In this document: in pieces, positions 35,261-42,468 of the stretch
Position numbering within the stretch: position 1 is the first letter of the stretch
How the letters are laid out: each line of letters begins with the position of its first letter
Origin: Citrobacter amalonaticus
Lineage (GTDB): Bacteria; Pseudomonadota; Gammaproteobacteria; Enterobacterales; Enterobacteriaceae
NCBI RefSeq assembly: GCF_002918555.1
Contig: NZ_PQMB01000001.1
Coordinates: forward strand, 372,087-436,086
DNA: 64,000 nt
Direction: 5' to 3'
The notes under the pieces: model-generated
Seen by the model: only the letters and a program-made list of their open reading frames with translations
What the model was told of the DNA's origin: nothing
Databases searched by the model: none
Position numbers and translations under genes: made by a program

Positions 35261-35308
35261 GATGCATGAACATGCATCAAAACAACCCACTTCCCACCGA
35301 AGTTGTTG
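35261..35308 (-). repeat. Two hairpins between riboswitch and ERIC
   Basis: GATGCATG (35261-35268) and CATGCATC (35271-35278) make a perfect 8-bp stem with a 2-base loop. ACTTC (35289-35293) and GAAGT (35299-35303), extended by CAAC/GTTG, make a second. They follow the aptamer directly and may be part of the riboswitch expression platform; neither is followed by a T-run on the minus strand. Confidence 0.6.
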
Positions 35309-35315
35309 AACGTGA

Positions 35316-35467
35316 CCGACAGGTAGGTCTTCTGGCTTAGCGTCCTCCTCGCCCGCCCTTCCCAATCTTGCGATCAGTGGTCTTCACGGGGTCGTCAGCA
35401 TCACAGCAGCGGGGGCTGCGGGGGATTTTCACCCCCTTCCCTGACACAAATGTGTCAAACCTGTCGG
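35316..35467 (-). promoter_or_regulatory. Cobalamin riboswitch of the cbi-cob operon
   Basis: The minus strand carries the B12 box AGCCAGAAGACCTACCTG (about 35321-35338), preceded by GGGCGGGCGAGGAGGACGCT, CTGATCGCAA, GCTGTGATGCTGACGACCCCGTG and GGGAAGGGGGTGAAAATCCC, the ordered conserved elements of the adenosylcobalamin aptamer. CCGACAGG (minus, 35467-35460) and CCTGTCGG (35323-35316) close it as an 8-bp P1 stem. It lies about 240 nt upstream of cbiA. By analogy with Salmonella, bound cobalamin should lower cbi translation. Confidence 0.95.
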
Positions 35468-35967
35468 CTTAAATTATGAGCGATCGGAATCCCTCATAAT
35501 TACAATTAAATTTTAATGACTATGTGCTGTTTATTACACTATCGCAATAAACTACTGGCGTATATTTGCTATGAGGAAGATTAATAAAAATCACTCACAA
35601 CGACACTGTATCTCATCACAAAAATAAAAACTGGTGCAGTTTATCCTGCAAATGACATTATTTTGTTGCGCTATGACAATTTATTGCACTGCCAAGTGCT
35701 TTTTTCATTTTATAATGACTGACATAGATAAATATATCAAAAATCGGCAATAACAAAATATTGCTATTTAAGAGCCTGACCACCAGGCGTAATTGGCGCA
35801 GACCGGTTGAACACGGACTGCGCACAGCCACCGGAGCATACACGCAGGACGTGATGATAATCGGTATTCTCATCCTTCGGGCTGCAGGCGGCGCTCAAAA
35901 AGCTCGCGTTTTGTGCGAACCCTGTCCAGGTTCAAATGGCAAGTAAAATAGCCTGATGGGCCAGGCT
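35468..35967. promoter_or_regulatory. Control region between riboswitch and pocR 3' end
   Basis: No convincing gene lies here. Bases 35470-35760 are very AT-rich and should contain the cbi promoter (minus strand). They hold a dyad GTTTATT-N10-AATAAAC (35529-35552) and the octamer GCAATAAA at 35544-35551 (plus) and 35680-35687 (minus). Bases 35770-35945 form a GC-richer island of unknown nature, with a small GCCTG-ACCAC-CAGGC hairpin near 35774-35788 and overlapping non-coding frames. The pocR terminator ends the region. Confidence 0.6.
35951..35966 (-). terminator. pocR terminator
   Basis: On the minus strand GCCTG-GCCCAT-CAGGC forms a 5-bp GC stem that begins two bases after the pocR stop and is followed by TATTTTA. 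The stem and loop are almost identical to the second hairpin in the prgK-orgA gap. Confidence 0.65.
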
Positions 35968-36885
35968 CTAAGCTGATTCGGTCGGCAAATTTTCAATAAC
36001 CTGTTGGCGATACGCCTGCGGTGTCACCTGATAAGTTTGACGAAACACCTTGCAGAAATAACTGGTTTGCGAAAAACCTAAATTACGCGCAATGCTGGCA
36101 ATACTCCAGTCGCTGTGACAAAGCAACTCTCTGGCGCTGGCCATACGCTGTTGATTAACCCAGGCATTGAAACCAATACCCTGATATTTCTTGAACAATT
36201 TGCTGAAATAATAAGGGCTGAGGTAAACATGAGAAGCCACATCTTCCAGGCGCAGTTCATCCGACAGATGTGCATCAATGTAGCGCAGCGCTTTCTTCAT
36301 TTTGCTGTCATGGGGGTTGGGTCCACGACTCGGACGAGCGGATTCCGCCTGCTGGACCGTATCTTTTATAACAACAAAATTAAGCTGTTTTTTCAGACAG
36401 TTTTCCACTATCAGCTTCAGCAGGTCAGCAGACGCTATCACGCGAGAATAGTCCATCTCGGGGACATTTCGGAACTCATTAAGCAGTTCCGGATCCGCCT
36501 GCCAGCGGTCATCGACGCTCAGAATATCTACCAGGTCAACATCGCTGTCGTCACGTAAGCGTACCTGACCACACAAAACGAACCCGACCAGATGACCGGC
36601 AATAACAAGAGGGATAGAGAAATCGGTTAACCCTGCGTGGCAGCGGTAAATACAGGGCTGATCTGATTTTGACGCTTCAAGTCCTCCGCAGCGATCGCTC
36701 ATACGGCATCGCGTACTGTGCTGAGGATGTTGACGCATCAGCTGGCAGAAGGGTGTGAAATTAAACAGCTCAGAAATTTCATCACCGTGAATATTGACGA
36801 CCACAACCGCCAGACTGGTGGCTTGTGCAAAATCCTGTGCGATTTTATTAATGAGTTCTGAGTTCAGTGTGCTCGCAGAAATCAT
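35968..36885 (-). CDS. pocR: AraC-family activator PocR of cbi/cob and pdu
   Basis: PocR senses 1,2-propanediol and activates the divergent pdu and cbi-cob operons. The 305-aa protein has an N-terminal PocR sensory domain with clustered cysteines (FCQLM-, TRCRMSDRCGG, PCIYRCHAG) and a C-terminal AraC DNA-binding domain (about 195-295): LEDVASHVYLSPYYFSKLFKKYQG and SIARNLGFSQTSYFCKVFRQTYQVTPQAYR. Length matches Salmonella PocR (303 aa). A terminator separates it from pduF, so it has its own promoter, probably in 36886-37000, plus possible read-through. Confidence 0.96.
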   Translation of the reverse strand: MISASTLNSELINKIAQDFAQATSLAVVVVNIHGDEISELFNFTPFCQLMRQHPQHSTRCRMSDRCGGLEASKSDQPCIYRCHAGLTDFSIPLVIAGHLVGFVLCGQVRLRDDSDVDLVDILSVDDRWQADPELLNEFRNVPEMDYSRVIASADLLKLIVENCLKKQLNFVVIKDTVQQAESARPSRGPNPHDSKMKKALRYIDAHLSDELRLEDVASHVYLSPYYFSKLFKKYQGIGFNAWVNQQRMASARELLCHSDWSIASIARNLGFSQTSYFCKVFRQTYQVTPQAYRQQVIENLPTESA

Positions 36886-36997
36886 GATAAAACCCCTCAG
36901 TTAATCCATAGTTGTAATAAAAACATTTTTTTTACATCTGCCTTTTCACATCATTATTCATCCCTGGTAATAATGACTGGCATGAAGTGACAATATC

Positions 36998-37026
36998 AAA
37001 AGTCTCCCACCTGCGGGAGACTTTTT
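36998..37026. terminator. Bidirectional terminator between pduF and pocR
   Basis: AGTCTCCC (37001-37008) and GGGAGACT (37015-37022) form an 8-bp stem with loop ACCTGC. It is flanked by AAA on one side and TTTTT on the other, so it has a T-run on both strands. On the minus strand it would end pduF transcripts before pocR. Confidence 0.85.
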
Positions 37027-37092
37027 AGCCAGTTCGGAAAGCAGATCACGAAATAAAAATAACTAACGTGATAATAGCGATCCGTACGATCT

Positions 37093-37902
37093 TTATGCGT
37101 CTTTTTCCTCAATCTTACAGGTATTACAGGGTAAATTTTTACCGATTAAGTAACGATAAATTGCAGCACCGGCACAAGCACCAATAACAGGAGCAACGAT
37201 CGGTACAATAAAATAGGGAATATCCCGTCCTCCGGTCATCGCAATGTCACCCCATCCCGCCATCCATGCAAACAGCTTGGGTCCAAAGTCACGCGCCGGG
37301 TTCATCGCAAATCCGGTAAGCGGGCCCGTTGATGCGCCAATAACGGCAACCAGAATCCCGATTAATAAAGGTGCCAGCGCGCCTTTTGGTACCCCATTAC
37401 CATCATCCGTCAGCGCCATAATCAGGCCCATCAAAATAGAGGTGATCACAATTTCGACCATTGCCGCCTGCCATACGCTGAGCGCTGCGGCAGGATAGGT
37501 ACTAAAAATGCTGGCCAGGTGCAGGCTTTCCACACTCCCGCGCACCATGTTTTGCGCTGCTTCATACTCCGTAAATAAACTACCGTAAAGCAGGTATGCC
37601 AGAGCCGCACCGCCGAAAGCACCGGCAACCTGTGCGATGGTATAAGGTAATACTTTGCGCCCAGGAAAACAGGCAAACAGCCATAACGCGACCGTGATCG
37701 CCGGGTTCAGGTGCGCGCCGGAGATACCGGCCGTCAGGTAGACAGCCAGGGAAATCCCAAGACCCCAGATGATGCAGATCTCCCATAATCCCAGGCTCGC
37801 TCCCGCAACCTTCAGAGCGCTCAGGCAACCGATACCGAAAAACAGAAACAGTCCGGTGCCCAGAAACTCGGCAATACATTGCGCTTTAATTGAATCATTC
37901 AT
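37093..37902 (-). CDS. pduF: Propanediol diffusion facilitator PduF (aquaglyceroporin)
   Basis: PduF is an inner-membrane channel of the MIP family for 1,2-propanediol/glycerol. The 269-aa protein has six hydrophobic helices and both half-helix motifs, HLNPAITVAL and AMNPARDFGP; the Asp after the second NPAR marks a glycerol-type rather than water-type channel. The C-terminus is Cys- and Lys-rich (NLPCNTCKIEEKDA). It is transcribed away from pduA, from the shared intergenic control region. Confidence 0.96.
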   Translation of the reverse strand: MNDSIKAQCIAEFLGTGLFLFFGIGCLSALKVAGASLGLWEICIIWGLGISLAVYLTAGISGAHLNPAITVALWLFACFPGRKVLPYTIAQVAGAFGGAALAYLLYGSLFTEYEAAQNMVRGSVESLHLASIFSTYPAAALSVWQAAMVEIVITSILMGLIMALTDDGNGVPKGALAPLLIGILVAVIGASTGPLTGFAMNPARDFGPKLFAWMAGWGDIAMTGGRDIPYFIVPIVAPVIGACAGAAIYRYLIGKNLPCNTCKIEEKDA

Positions 37903-38426
37903 TGTGACACCTTCTTAGAAGAGTTCGTGTCTTGACCAGCAGACTCCATGCTGGCAGTAGAGTACAACGGTCACTACTATAAAAAGACCCGTCCGCAAAT
38001 TGTTGGCGAACTGAGTAAAACGCCCTCTGAAAAATCGTGCTGGGATAGTAAATTCTTGTCATCAATTTATGAGTCAGAACAAGAGCGGCGGGTCATCCGG
38101 TTATTAAAATACGATCGCCATAATAATAAATTATTGTCATGAGCATATTTTCATTTTCAAATCAGCATCACATAATCATTTTTTGCGCGTAACAAAAGAC
38201 TTTTCCTTTGTCACCCACAAAAATGTAAATATGGAATATCAATCGCCAAATAATCACATCACAATAAAATAAATTCACCTTTAAAATCATAGCAATAAAA
38301 TAAAAAATAGCAATTTTATACTATTACCACTCCACTATTTTCTCCTGTTTAACATCAAGTCAGCCATTCTTTTTCCTCGCTTCTTTCTATAGTCATGAAT
38401 ATCGGGAAAACCCAGGCGAGGTCTTT
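37903..38426. promoter_or_regulatory. pduF-pduA divergent control region
   Basis: This 524-bp, strongly AT-rich gap must hold the pduF and pdu promoters. CAATAAAATAAA occurs twice, at 38262-38273 and 38293-38304 (31 bp apart, three helical turns), and is a candidate PocR site. TATAGT at 38388-38393 is a plausible pdu -10 with a poor -35 (CATTCT), as expected for an activator-dependent promoter. AGGCGAGG precedes pduA. A 64-codon frame at 37948-38142 (plus) has no ribosome-binding site and is not called. Confidence 0.55.
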
Positions 38427-38711
38427 ATGCAACAAGAAGCGTTAGGAATGGTAGAAACCAAAGGCTTAACTGCCGCCATAGAGGCCGCAGATGCAATGGT
38501 GAAGTCGGCCAATGTCATGCTGGTCGGCTACGAAAAAATTGGTTCAGGGCTGGTGACCGTCATCGTTCGCGGTGATGTTGGCGCAGTAAAAGCAGCGACA
38601 GATGCAGGTGCCGCCGCCGCGCGTAACGTGGGAGAAGTGAAAGCCGTACACGTCATTCCGCGCCCTCATACCGATGTAGAAAAAATCTTACCGAAGGGAA
38701 TTAACCAATGA
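38427..38711 (+). CDS. pduA: Pdu microcompartment shell protein PduA
   Basis: PduA forms hexamers whose central pore admits propanediol into the compartment. The 94-aa single-BMC-domain protein has [50 protein letters not shown] and the [12 protein letters not shown] tail. It is nearly identical to Salmonella PduA. AGGCGAGG precedes the ATG. The 3' end overlaps pduB by 4 nt. It starts the 21-gene operon. Confidence 0.98.
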   Translation: MQQEALGMVETKGLTAAIEAADAMVKSANVMLVGYEKIGSGLVTVIVRGDVGAVKAATDAGAAAARNVGEVKAVHVIPRPHTDVEKILPKGINQ

Positions 38712-39520
38712 GCAGCAATGAACTGGTGGAACAGATCATGGCGCAGGTGATCGCCCGTGTGGCGACGCCAGGGCAAACGGTCATCCCTGATACCCCCCAT
38801 CCAAAACGAGAGACGGCTATGGCAGAGAAGAGCTGCAGTTTAACGGAATTTGTAGGCACCGCAATTGGTGACACCGTCGGTCTGGTGATCGCGAATGTAG
38901 ACAGCGCCTTACTGGAAGCAATGAAGCTTGAAAAACGCTATCGCTCCATTGGCATCCTGGGCGCACGCACCGGCGCAGGCCCACATATTATGGCTGCGGA
39001 TGAAGCAGTCAAAGCAACCAACACCGAAGTGGTCAGCATTGAACTTCCTCGCGATACCAAAGGCGGCGCGGGTCACGGTTCGCTGATCATTTTAGGCGGC
39101 AACGATGTCTCTGACGTGAAGCGCGGAATCGAAGTTGCGCTCAAAGAGCTCGACCGCACCTTTGGCGACGTGTATGGCAACGAAGCCGGACACATCGAGT
39201 TGCAGTACACCGCCCGCGCCAGCTATGCACTGGAAAAAGCGTTTGGCGCACCGGTTGGCCGCGCCTGCGGCGTGATTGTCGGCGCTCCGGCTTCTGTAGG
39301 CGTATTGATGGCGGATACCGCGCTGAAATCCGCCAATGTTGAAGTGGTGGCCTACAGCTCTCCGGCCCACGGGACCAGCTTTAGCAACGAGGCCATCCTG
39401 GTTATCTCTGGCGACTCCGGCGCGGTACGTCAGGCGGTGATCTCCGCGAGAGAAATTGGCAAGACCGTTCTTTCGACCCTTGGTAGCGAACCGAAAAACG
39501 ATCGCCCGTCCTACATCTGA
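38708..39520 (+). CDS. pduB: Pdu microcompartment shell protein PduB
   Basis: PduB is a major tandem-BMC trimer of the shell. The 270-aa product has two BMC repeats (about 45-150 and 155-260). Residues 1-18 ([18 protein letters not shown]) form an amphipathic helix that in Salmonella ties shell to enzyme core. Met38 at 38819 is the start of the shorter form PduB'. The gene overlaps pduA by 4 nt. Confidence 0.97.
   Translation: MSSNELVEQIMAQVIARVATPGQTVIPDTPHPKRETAMAEKSCSLTEFVGTAIGDTVGLVIANVDSALLEAMKLEKRYRSIGILGARTGAGPHIMAADEAVKATNTEVVSIELPRDTKGGAGHGSLIILGGNDVSDVKRGIEVALKELDRTFGDVYGNEAGHIELQYTARASYALEKAFGAPVGRACGVIVGAPASVGVLMADTALKSANVEVVAYSSPAHGTSFSNEAILVISGDSGAVRQAVISAREIGKTVLSTLGSEPKNDRPSYI
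38819..39520 (+). CDS. Short shell form PduB' from internal start
   Basis: ATG 38819 (codon 38 of pdu[12 protein letters not shown]-) corresponds to the known PduB' start in Salmonella and gives a 233-aa protein without the N-terminal helix. A weak purine-rich CGAGAG lies upstream. Usage here is inferred from the family. Confidence 0.7.
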   Translation: MAEKSCSLTEFVGTAIGDTVGLVIANVDSALLEAMKLEKRYRSIGILGARTGAGPHIMAADEAVKATNTEVVSIELPRDTKGGAGHGSLIILGGNDVSDVKRGIEVALKELDRTFGDVYGNEAGHIELQYTARASYALEKAFGAPVGRACGVIVGAPASVGVLMADTALKSANVEVVAYSSPAHGTSFSNEAILVISGDSGAVRQAVISAREIGKTVLSTLGSEPKNDRPSYI

Positions 39521-39538
39521 TATCCGTGAGGCTGATTC

Positions 39539-41203
39539 ATGAGATCGAAAAGATTTGAAGCACTGGCGAAACGCCCTGTGAATCAGGACGGCTTCGTTAA
39601 AGAGTGGATCGAAGAAGGCTTCATTGCGATGGAAAGCCCGAACGACCCGAAACCGTCGATTAAAATCACCAACGGTACCGTCACCGAACTCGACGGCAAA
39701 GCGGCTGGCGAGTTTGACCTGATCGACCACTTTATCGCCCGCTACGGTATTAACCTGGCGCGCGCCGAAGAAGTCATGGCGATGGACTCCGTAAAACTCG
39801 CCAACATGCTGTGCGATCCCAATGTGAAACGTAGCGACATCGTTCCGCTCACAACGGCGATGACACCAGCCAAAATTGTCGAAGTGGTTTCGCACATGAA
39901 CGTGGTTGAGATGATGATGGCGATGCAGAAAATGCGCGCCCGTCGTACCCCTTCTCAGCAGGCGCACGTCACCAACGTCAAAGATAACCCGGTACAGATC
40001 GCCGCCGACGCCGCTGAAGGCGCATGGCGTGGGTTTGATGAGCAAGAAACGACCGTTGCAGTGGCGCGCTATGCCCCCTTCAACGCCATCGCTCTGCTCG
40101 TCGGCTCCCAGGTCGGTCGTCCAGGCGTATTAACCCAGTGTTCACTGGAAGAAGCGACTGAACTGAAGCTTGGTATGCTGGGTCACACCTGCTACGCCGA
40201 AACCATTTCCGTCTATGGCACTGAGCCTGTCTTTACCGACGGTGACGATACCCCGTGGTCAAAAGGTTTCCTGGCCTCTTCCTACGCCTCCCGCGGGCTG
40301 AAAATGCGCTTCACTTCAGGTTCAGGCTCAGAGGTACAAATGGGTTATGCCGAAGGCAAATCCATGCTTTACCTGGAATCACGCTGCATTTACATCACAA
40401 AAGCCGCTGGTGTTCAGGGTCTGCAAAATGGTTCCGTAAGCTGCGTGGGCGTACCGTCCGCCGTACCGTCTGGCATTCGCGCCATCCTGGCGGAAAACCT
40501 GATCTGTTCTGCGCTGGATCTGGAATGCGCCTCCAGTAACGACCAGACCTTTACTCACTCCGATATGCGCCGTACTGCGCGCCTGTTGATGCAGTTCCTG
40601 CCGGGTACCGACTTTATCTCTTCCGGTTACTCTGCGGTGCCGAACTACGACAACATGTTTGCCGGTTCGAACGAAGATGCCGAAGACTTTGACGACTACA
40701 ACGTTCTCCAGCGCGACCTGAAAGTTGATGGCGGGCTGCGTCCGGTGCGTGAAGAAGACGTTATCGCCATTCGTAACAAAGCCGCTCGCGCACTTCAGGC
40801 CGTTTTTGCGGGTATGGGCTTACCGCCGATCACTGATGAAGAGGTGCAAGCCGCGACCTATGCTCACGGTTCAAAAGATATGCCGGAACGTAACATCGTT
40901 GAAGATATCAAGTTTGCACAGGAAATCATCAATAAAAACCGTAACGGTCTGGAAGTCGTGAAAGCGCTGGCCCAGGGTGGATTTACCGATGTCGCTCAGG
41001 ACATGCTCAACATCCAGAAAGCCAAGCTGACCGGGGACTATCTGCATACCTCCGCCATTATCGTCGGCGACGGACAGGTGCTCTCTGCGGTCAATGACGT
41101 CAACGATTATGCCGGTCCGGCAACAGGTTATCGCCTGCAGGGCGAACGCTGGGAAGAGATTAAAAACATCCCTGGCGCACTTGATCCCAACGAGCTTGGC
41201 TAA
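39539..41203 (+). CDS. pduC: B12-dependent propanediol dehydratase large subunit PduC
   Basis: PduC holds the TIM-barrel active site that dehydrates 1,2-propanediol to propionaldehyde with adenosylcobalamin. The 554-aa protein is highly conserved; RFEALAKRPVNQDGFVKEW at the start and the FTSGSGSEVQMGYAEGKSMLYLE and SYSAVPNYDNMFAGSN-like segments are diagnostic. It is encapsulated through PduD. It lies 18 nt after pduB. Confidence 0.98.
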   Translation: MRSKRFEALAKRPVNQDGFVKEWIEEGFIAMESPNDPKPSIKITNGTVTELDGKAAGEFDLIDHFIARYGINLARAEEVMAMDSVKLANMLCDPNVKRSDIVPLTTAMTPAKIVEVVSHMNVVEMMMAMQKMRARRTPSQQAHVTNVKDNPVQIAADAAEGAWRGFDEQETTVAVARYAPFNAIALLVGSQVGRPGVLTQCSLEEATELKLGMLGHTCYAETISVYGTEPVFTDGDDTPWSKGFLASSYASRGLKMRFTSGSGSEVQMGYAEGKSMLYLESRCIYITKAAGVQGLQNGSVSCVGVPSAVPSGIRAILAENLICSALDLECASSNDQTFTHSDMRRTARLLMQFLPGTDFISSGYSAVPNYDNMFAGSNEDAEDFDDYNVLQRDLKVDGGLRPVREEDVIAIRNKAARALQAVFAGMGLPPITDEEVQAATYAHGSKDMPERNIVEDIKFAQEIINKNRNGLEVVKALAQGGFTDVAQDMLNIQKAKLTGDYLHTSAIIVGDGQVLSAVNDVNDYAGPATGYRLQGERWEEIKNIPGALDPNELG

Positions 41204-41213
41204 GGGGTGAACA

Positions 41214-41879
41214 ATGGAAATTAATGAAAAACTGCTGCGTCAGATAATTGAAGATGTTCTGTCCGAGATGCAGACCAGCGATAAGCCAGTCTCATTCCGC
41301 GCCCCGGCATCGGCGGCACCTGCCGCACCCGCTGGCGAAAGCTTTCTGACCGAAATCGGTGAAGCAAAGCAAGGCACCCAGCAGGACGAAGTGATCATTG
41401 CAGTAGGCCCGGCGTTTGGTCTTTCCCAGACGGTCAACATTGTCGGTTTATCGCACAAAAGCATTCTGCGTGAAGTGATCGCGGGTATTGAAGAAGAAGG
41501 CATTAAGGCACGCGTCATTCGCTGCTTTAAATCCTCCGACGTGGCGTTTGTCGCCGTTGAGGGGAATCGCCTGAGCGGTTCCGGCATCTCTATCGGCATC
41601 CAGTCTAAAGGCACCACGGTTATCCACCAGCAAGGGTTGCCGCCGCTGTCAAACCTGGAGCTGTTCCCGCAGGCACCGCTGCTGACGCTGGAGACCTATC
41701 GCCAGATTGGTAAAAACGCCGCGCGCTATGCGAAGCGTGAATCACCACAGCCAGTACCAACGCTGAATGACCAGATGGCACGCCCGAAATATCAGGCGAA
41801 ATCCGCCATTCTGCACATTAAAGAGACGAAGTATGTCGTAACGGGCAAAAACCCGCAGGAACTGCGCGTGGCGCTTTAA
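41214..41879 (+). CDS. pduD: Propanediol dehydratase medium subunit PduD
   Basis: PduD is the beta subunit and contributes to cobalamin binding. The 221-aa protein begins with an encapsulation helix ([19 protein letters not shown]), a proline/alanine linker (about 25-42), and then the dehydratase domain with [31 protein letters not shown] and [13 protein letters not shown]. It lies 10 nt after pduC. Confidence 0.98.
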   Translation: MEINEKLLRQIIEDVLSEMQTSDKPVSFRAPASAAPAAPAGESFLTEIGEAKQGTQQDEVIIAVGPAFGLSQTVNIVGLSHKSILREVIAGIEEEGIKARVIRCFKSSDVAFVAVEGNRLSGSGISIGIQSKGTTVIHQQGLPPLSNLELFPQAPLLTLETYRQIGKNAARYAKRESPQPVPTLNDQMARPKYQAKSAILHIKETKYVVTGKNPQELRVAL

Positions 41880-41892
41880 TAAGGATCCCTTT

Positions 41893-42414
41893 ATGAATAC
41901 CGATGCAATTGAATCGATGGTTCGGGACGTGTTGAGCCGCATGAACAGCCTGCAGGGCGACGCACCTGCCCCGGCTGCGACAGTGAGCAGCTCAACGCAT
42001 ACCGCAAAAGTAAGCGACTATCCGCTGGCGAATAAACATCCGGAATGGGTCAAAACAGCGACCAATAAAACGCTGGATGAACTCACGCTGGAAAATGTCC
42101 TCAGCAACAAAGTGACCGCCCAGGATATGCGTATCACGCCGGAAACGCTGCGTATTCAGGCGGCGATCGCCAAAGATGCAGGACGTGACCGTCTGGCGAT
42201 GAACTTTGAGCGTGCGGCAGAGCTGACCTCCGTGCCTGACGACCGGATCCTTGAAATCTACAACGCCCTGCGCCCGTATCGTTCCTCAAAAGAAGAGCTG
42301 ATGGCCATTGCGGACGATCTGGAAAGTCGTTATCAGGCGAAGATTTGCGCAGCTTTCGTGCGTGAAGCGGCAATGCTGTATGTCGAGCGTAAAAAACTCA
42401 AAGGCGACGATTAA
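41893..42414 (+). CDS. pduE: Propanediol dehydratase small subunit PduE
   Basis: PduE is the gamma subunit of the dehydratase. The 173-aa protein has an N-terminal helix (MNTDAIESMVRDVLSRM) and a linker, then SDYPLANKHPEWVKTATNKTLDELTLENVL and LRPYRSSKEELMAIADDLE. AAGGAT precedes the ATG. It completes the CDE enzyme. Confidence 0.98.
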   Translation: MNTDAIESMVRDVLSRMNSLQGDAPAPAATVSSSTHTAKVSDYPLANKHPEWVKTATNKTLDELTLENVLSNKVTAQDMRITPETLRIQAAIAKDAGRDRLAMNFERAAELTSVPDDRILEIYNALRPYRSSKEELMAIADDLESRYQAKICAAFVREAAMLYVERKKLKGDD

Positions 42415-42425
42415 TTTTCTCCCGA

Positions 42426-42447
42426 TAGTCTGAAGTTAGTCTGAAGT
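42426..42447 (+). repeat. Perfect 11-bp tandem repeat before pduG
   Basis: TAGTCTGAAGT occurs twice head to tail in the 54-nt pduE-pduG gap, ending 21 bases before the pduG ATG and upstream of its AAAAGGA ribosome-binding site. Confidence 0.9.
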
Positions 42448-42468
42448 ACGACGAGAAAAGGACGGATT

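Noticed and set aside
35658-35946. Two overlapping frames on opposite strands (71 and 61 codons) between cbi leader and pocR
   Set aside because: They overlap each other, lack ribosome-binding sites and one spans AT-rich promoter DNA while the other follows the GC-rich islet.
37948-38142. 64-codon plus-strand frame in the pduF-pduA gap
   Set aside because: No ribosome-binding site, AT-rich promoter context and no recognisable family; it more likely reflects the long control region.
36886-38426. Strong CRP sites in front of pocR, pduF or pduA
   Set aside because: Only half-sites such as TCACA or TGTGA were found; no TGTGA-N6-TCACA pair, although CRP control is known in Salmonella.
39092-40045. 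Long minus-strand frame (317 codons) opposite pduB/pduC
   Set aside because: Shadow of two conserved genes with the typical His/Arg/Phe-rich translation and no own start signals.
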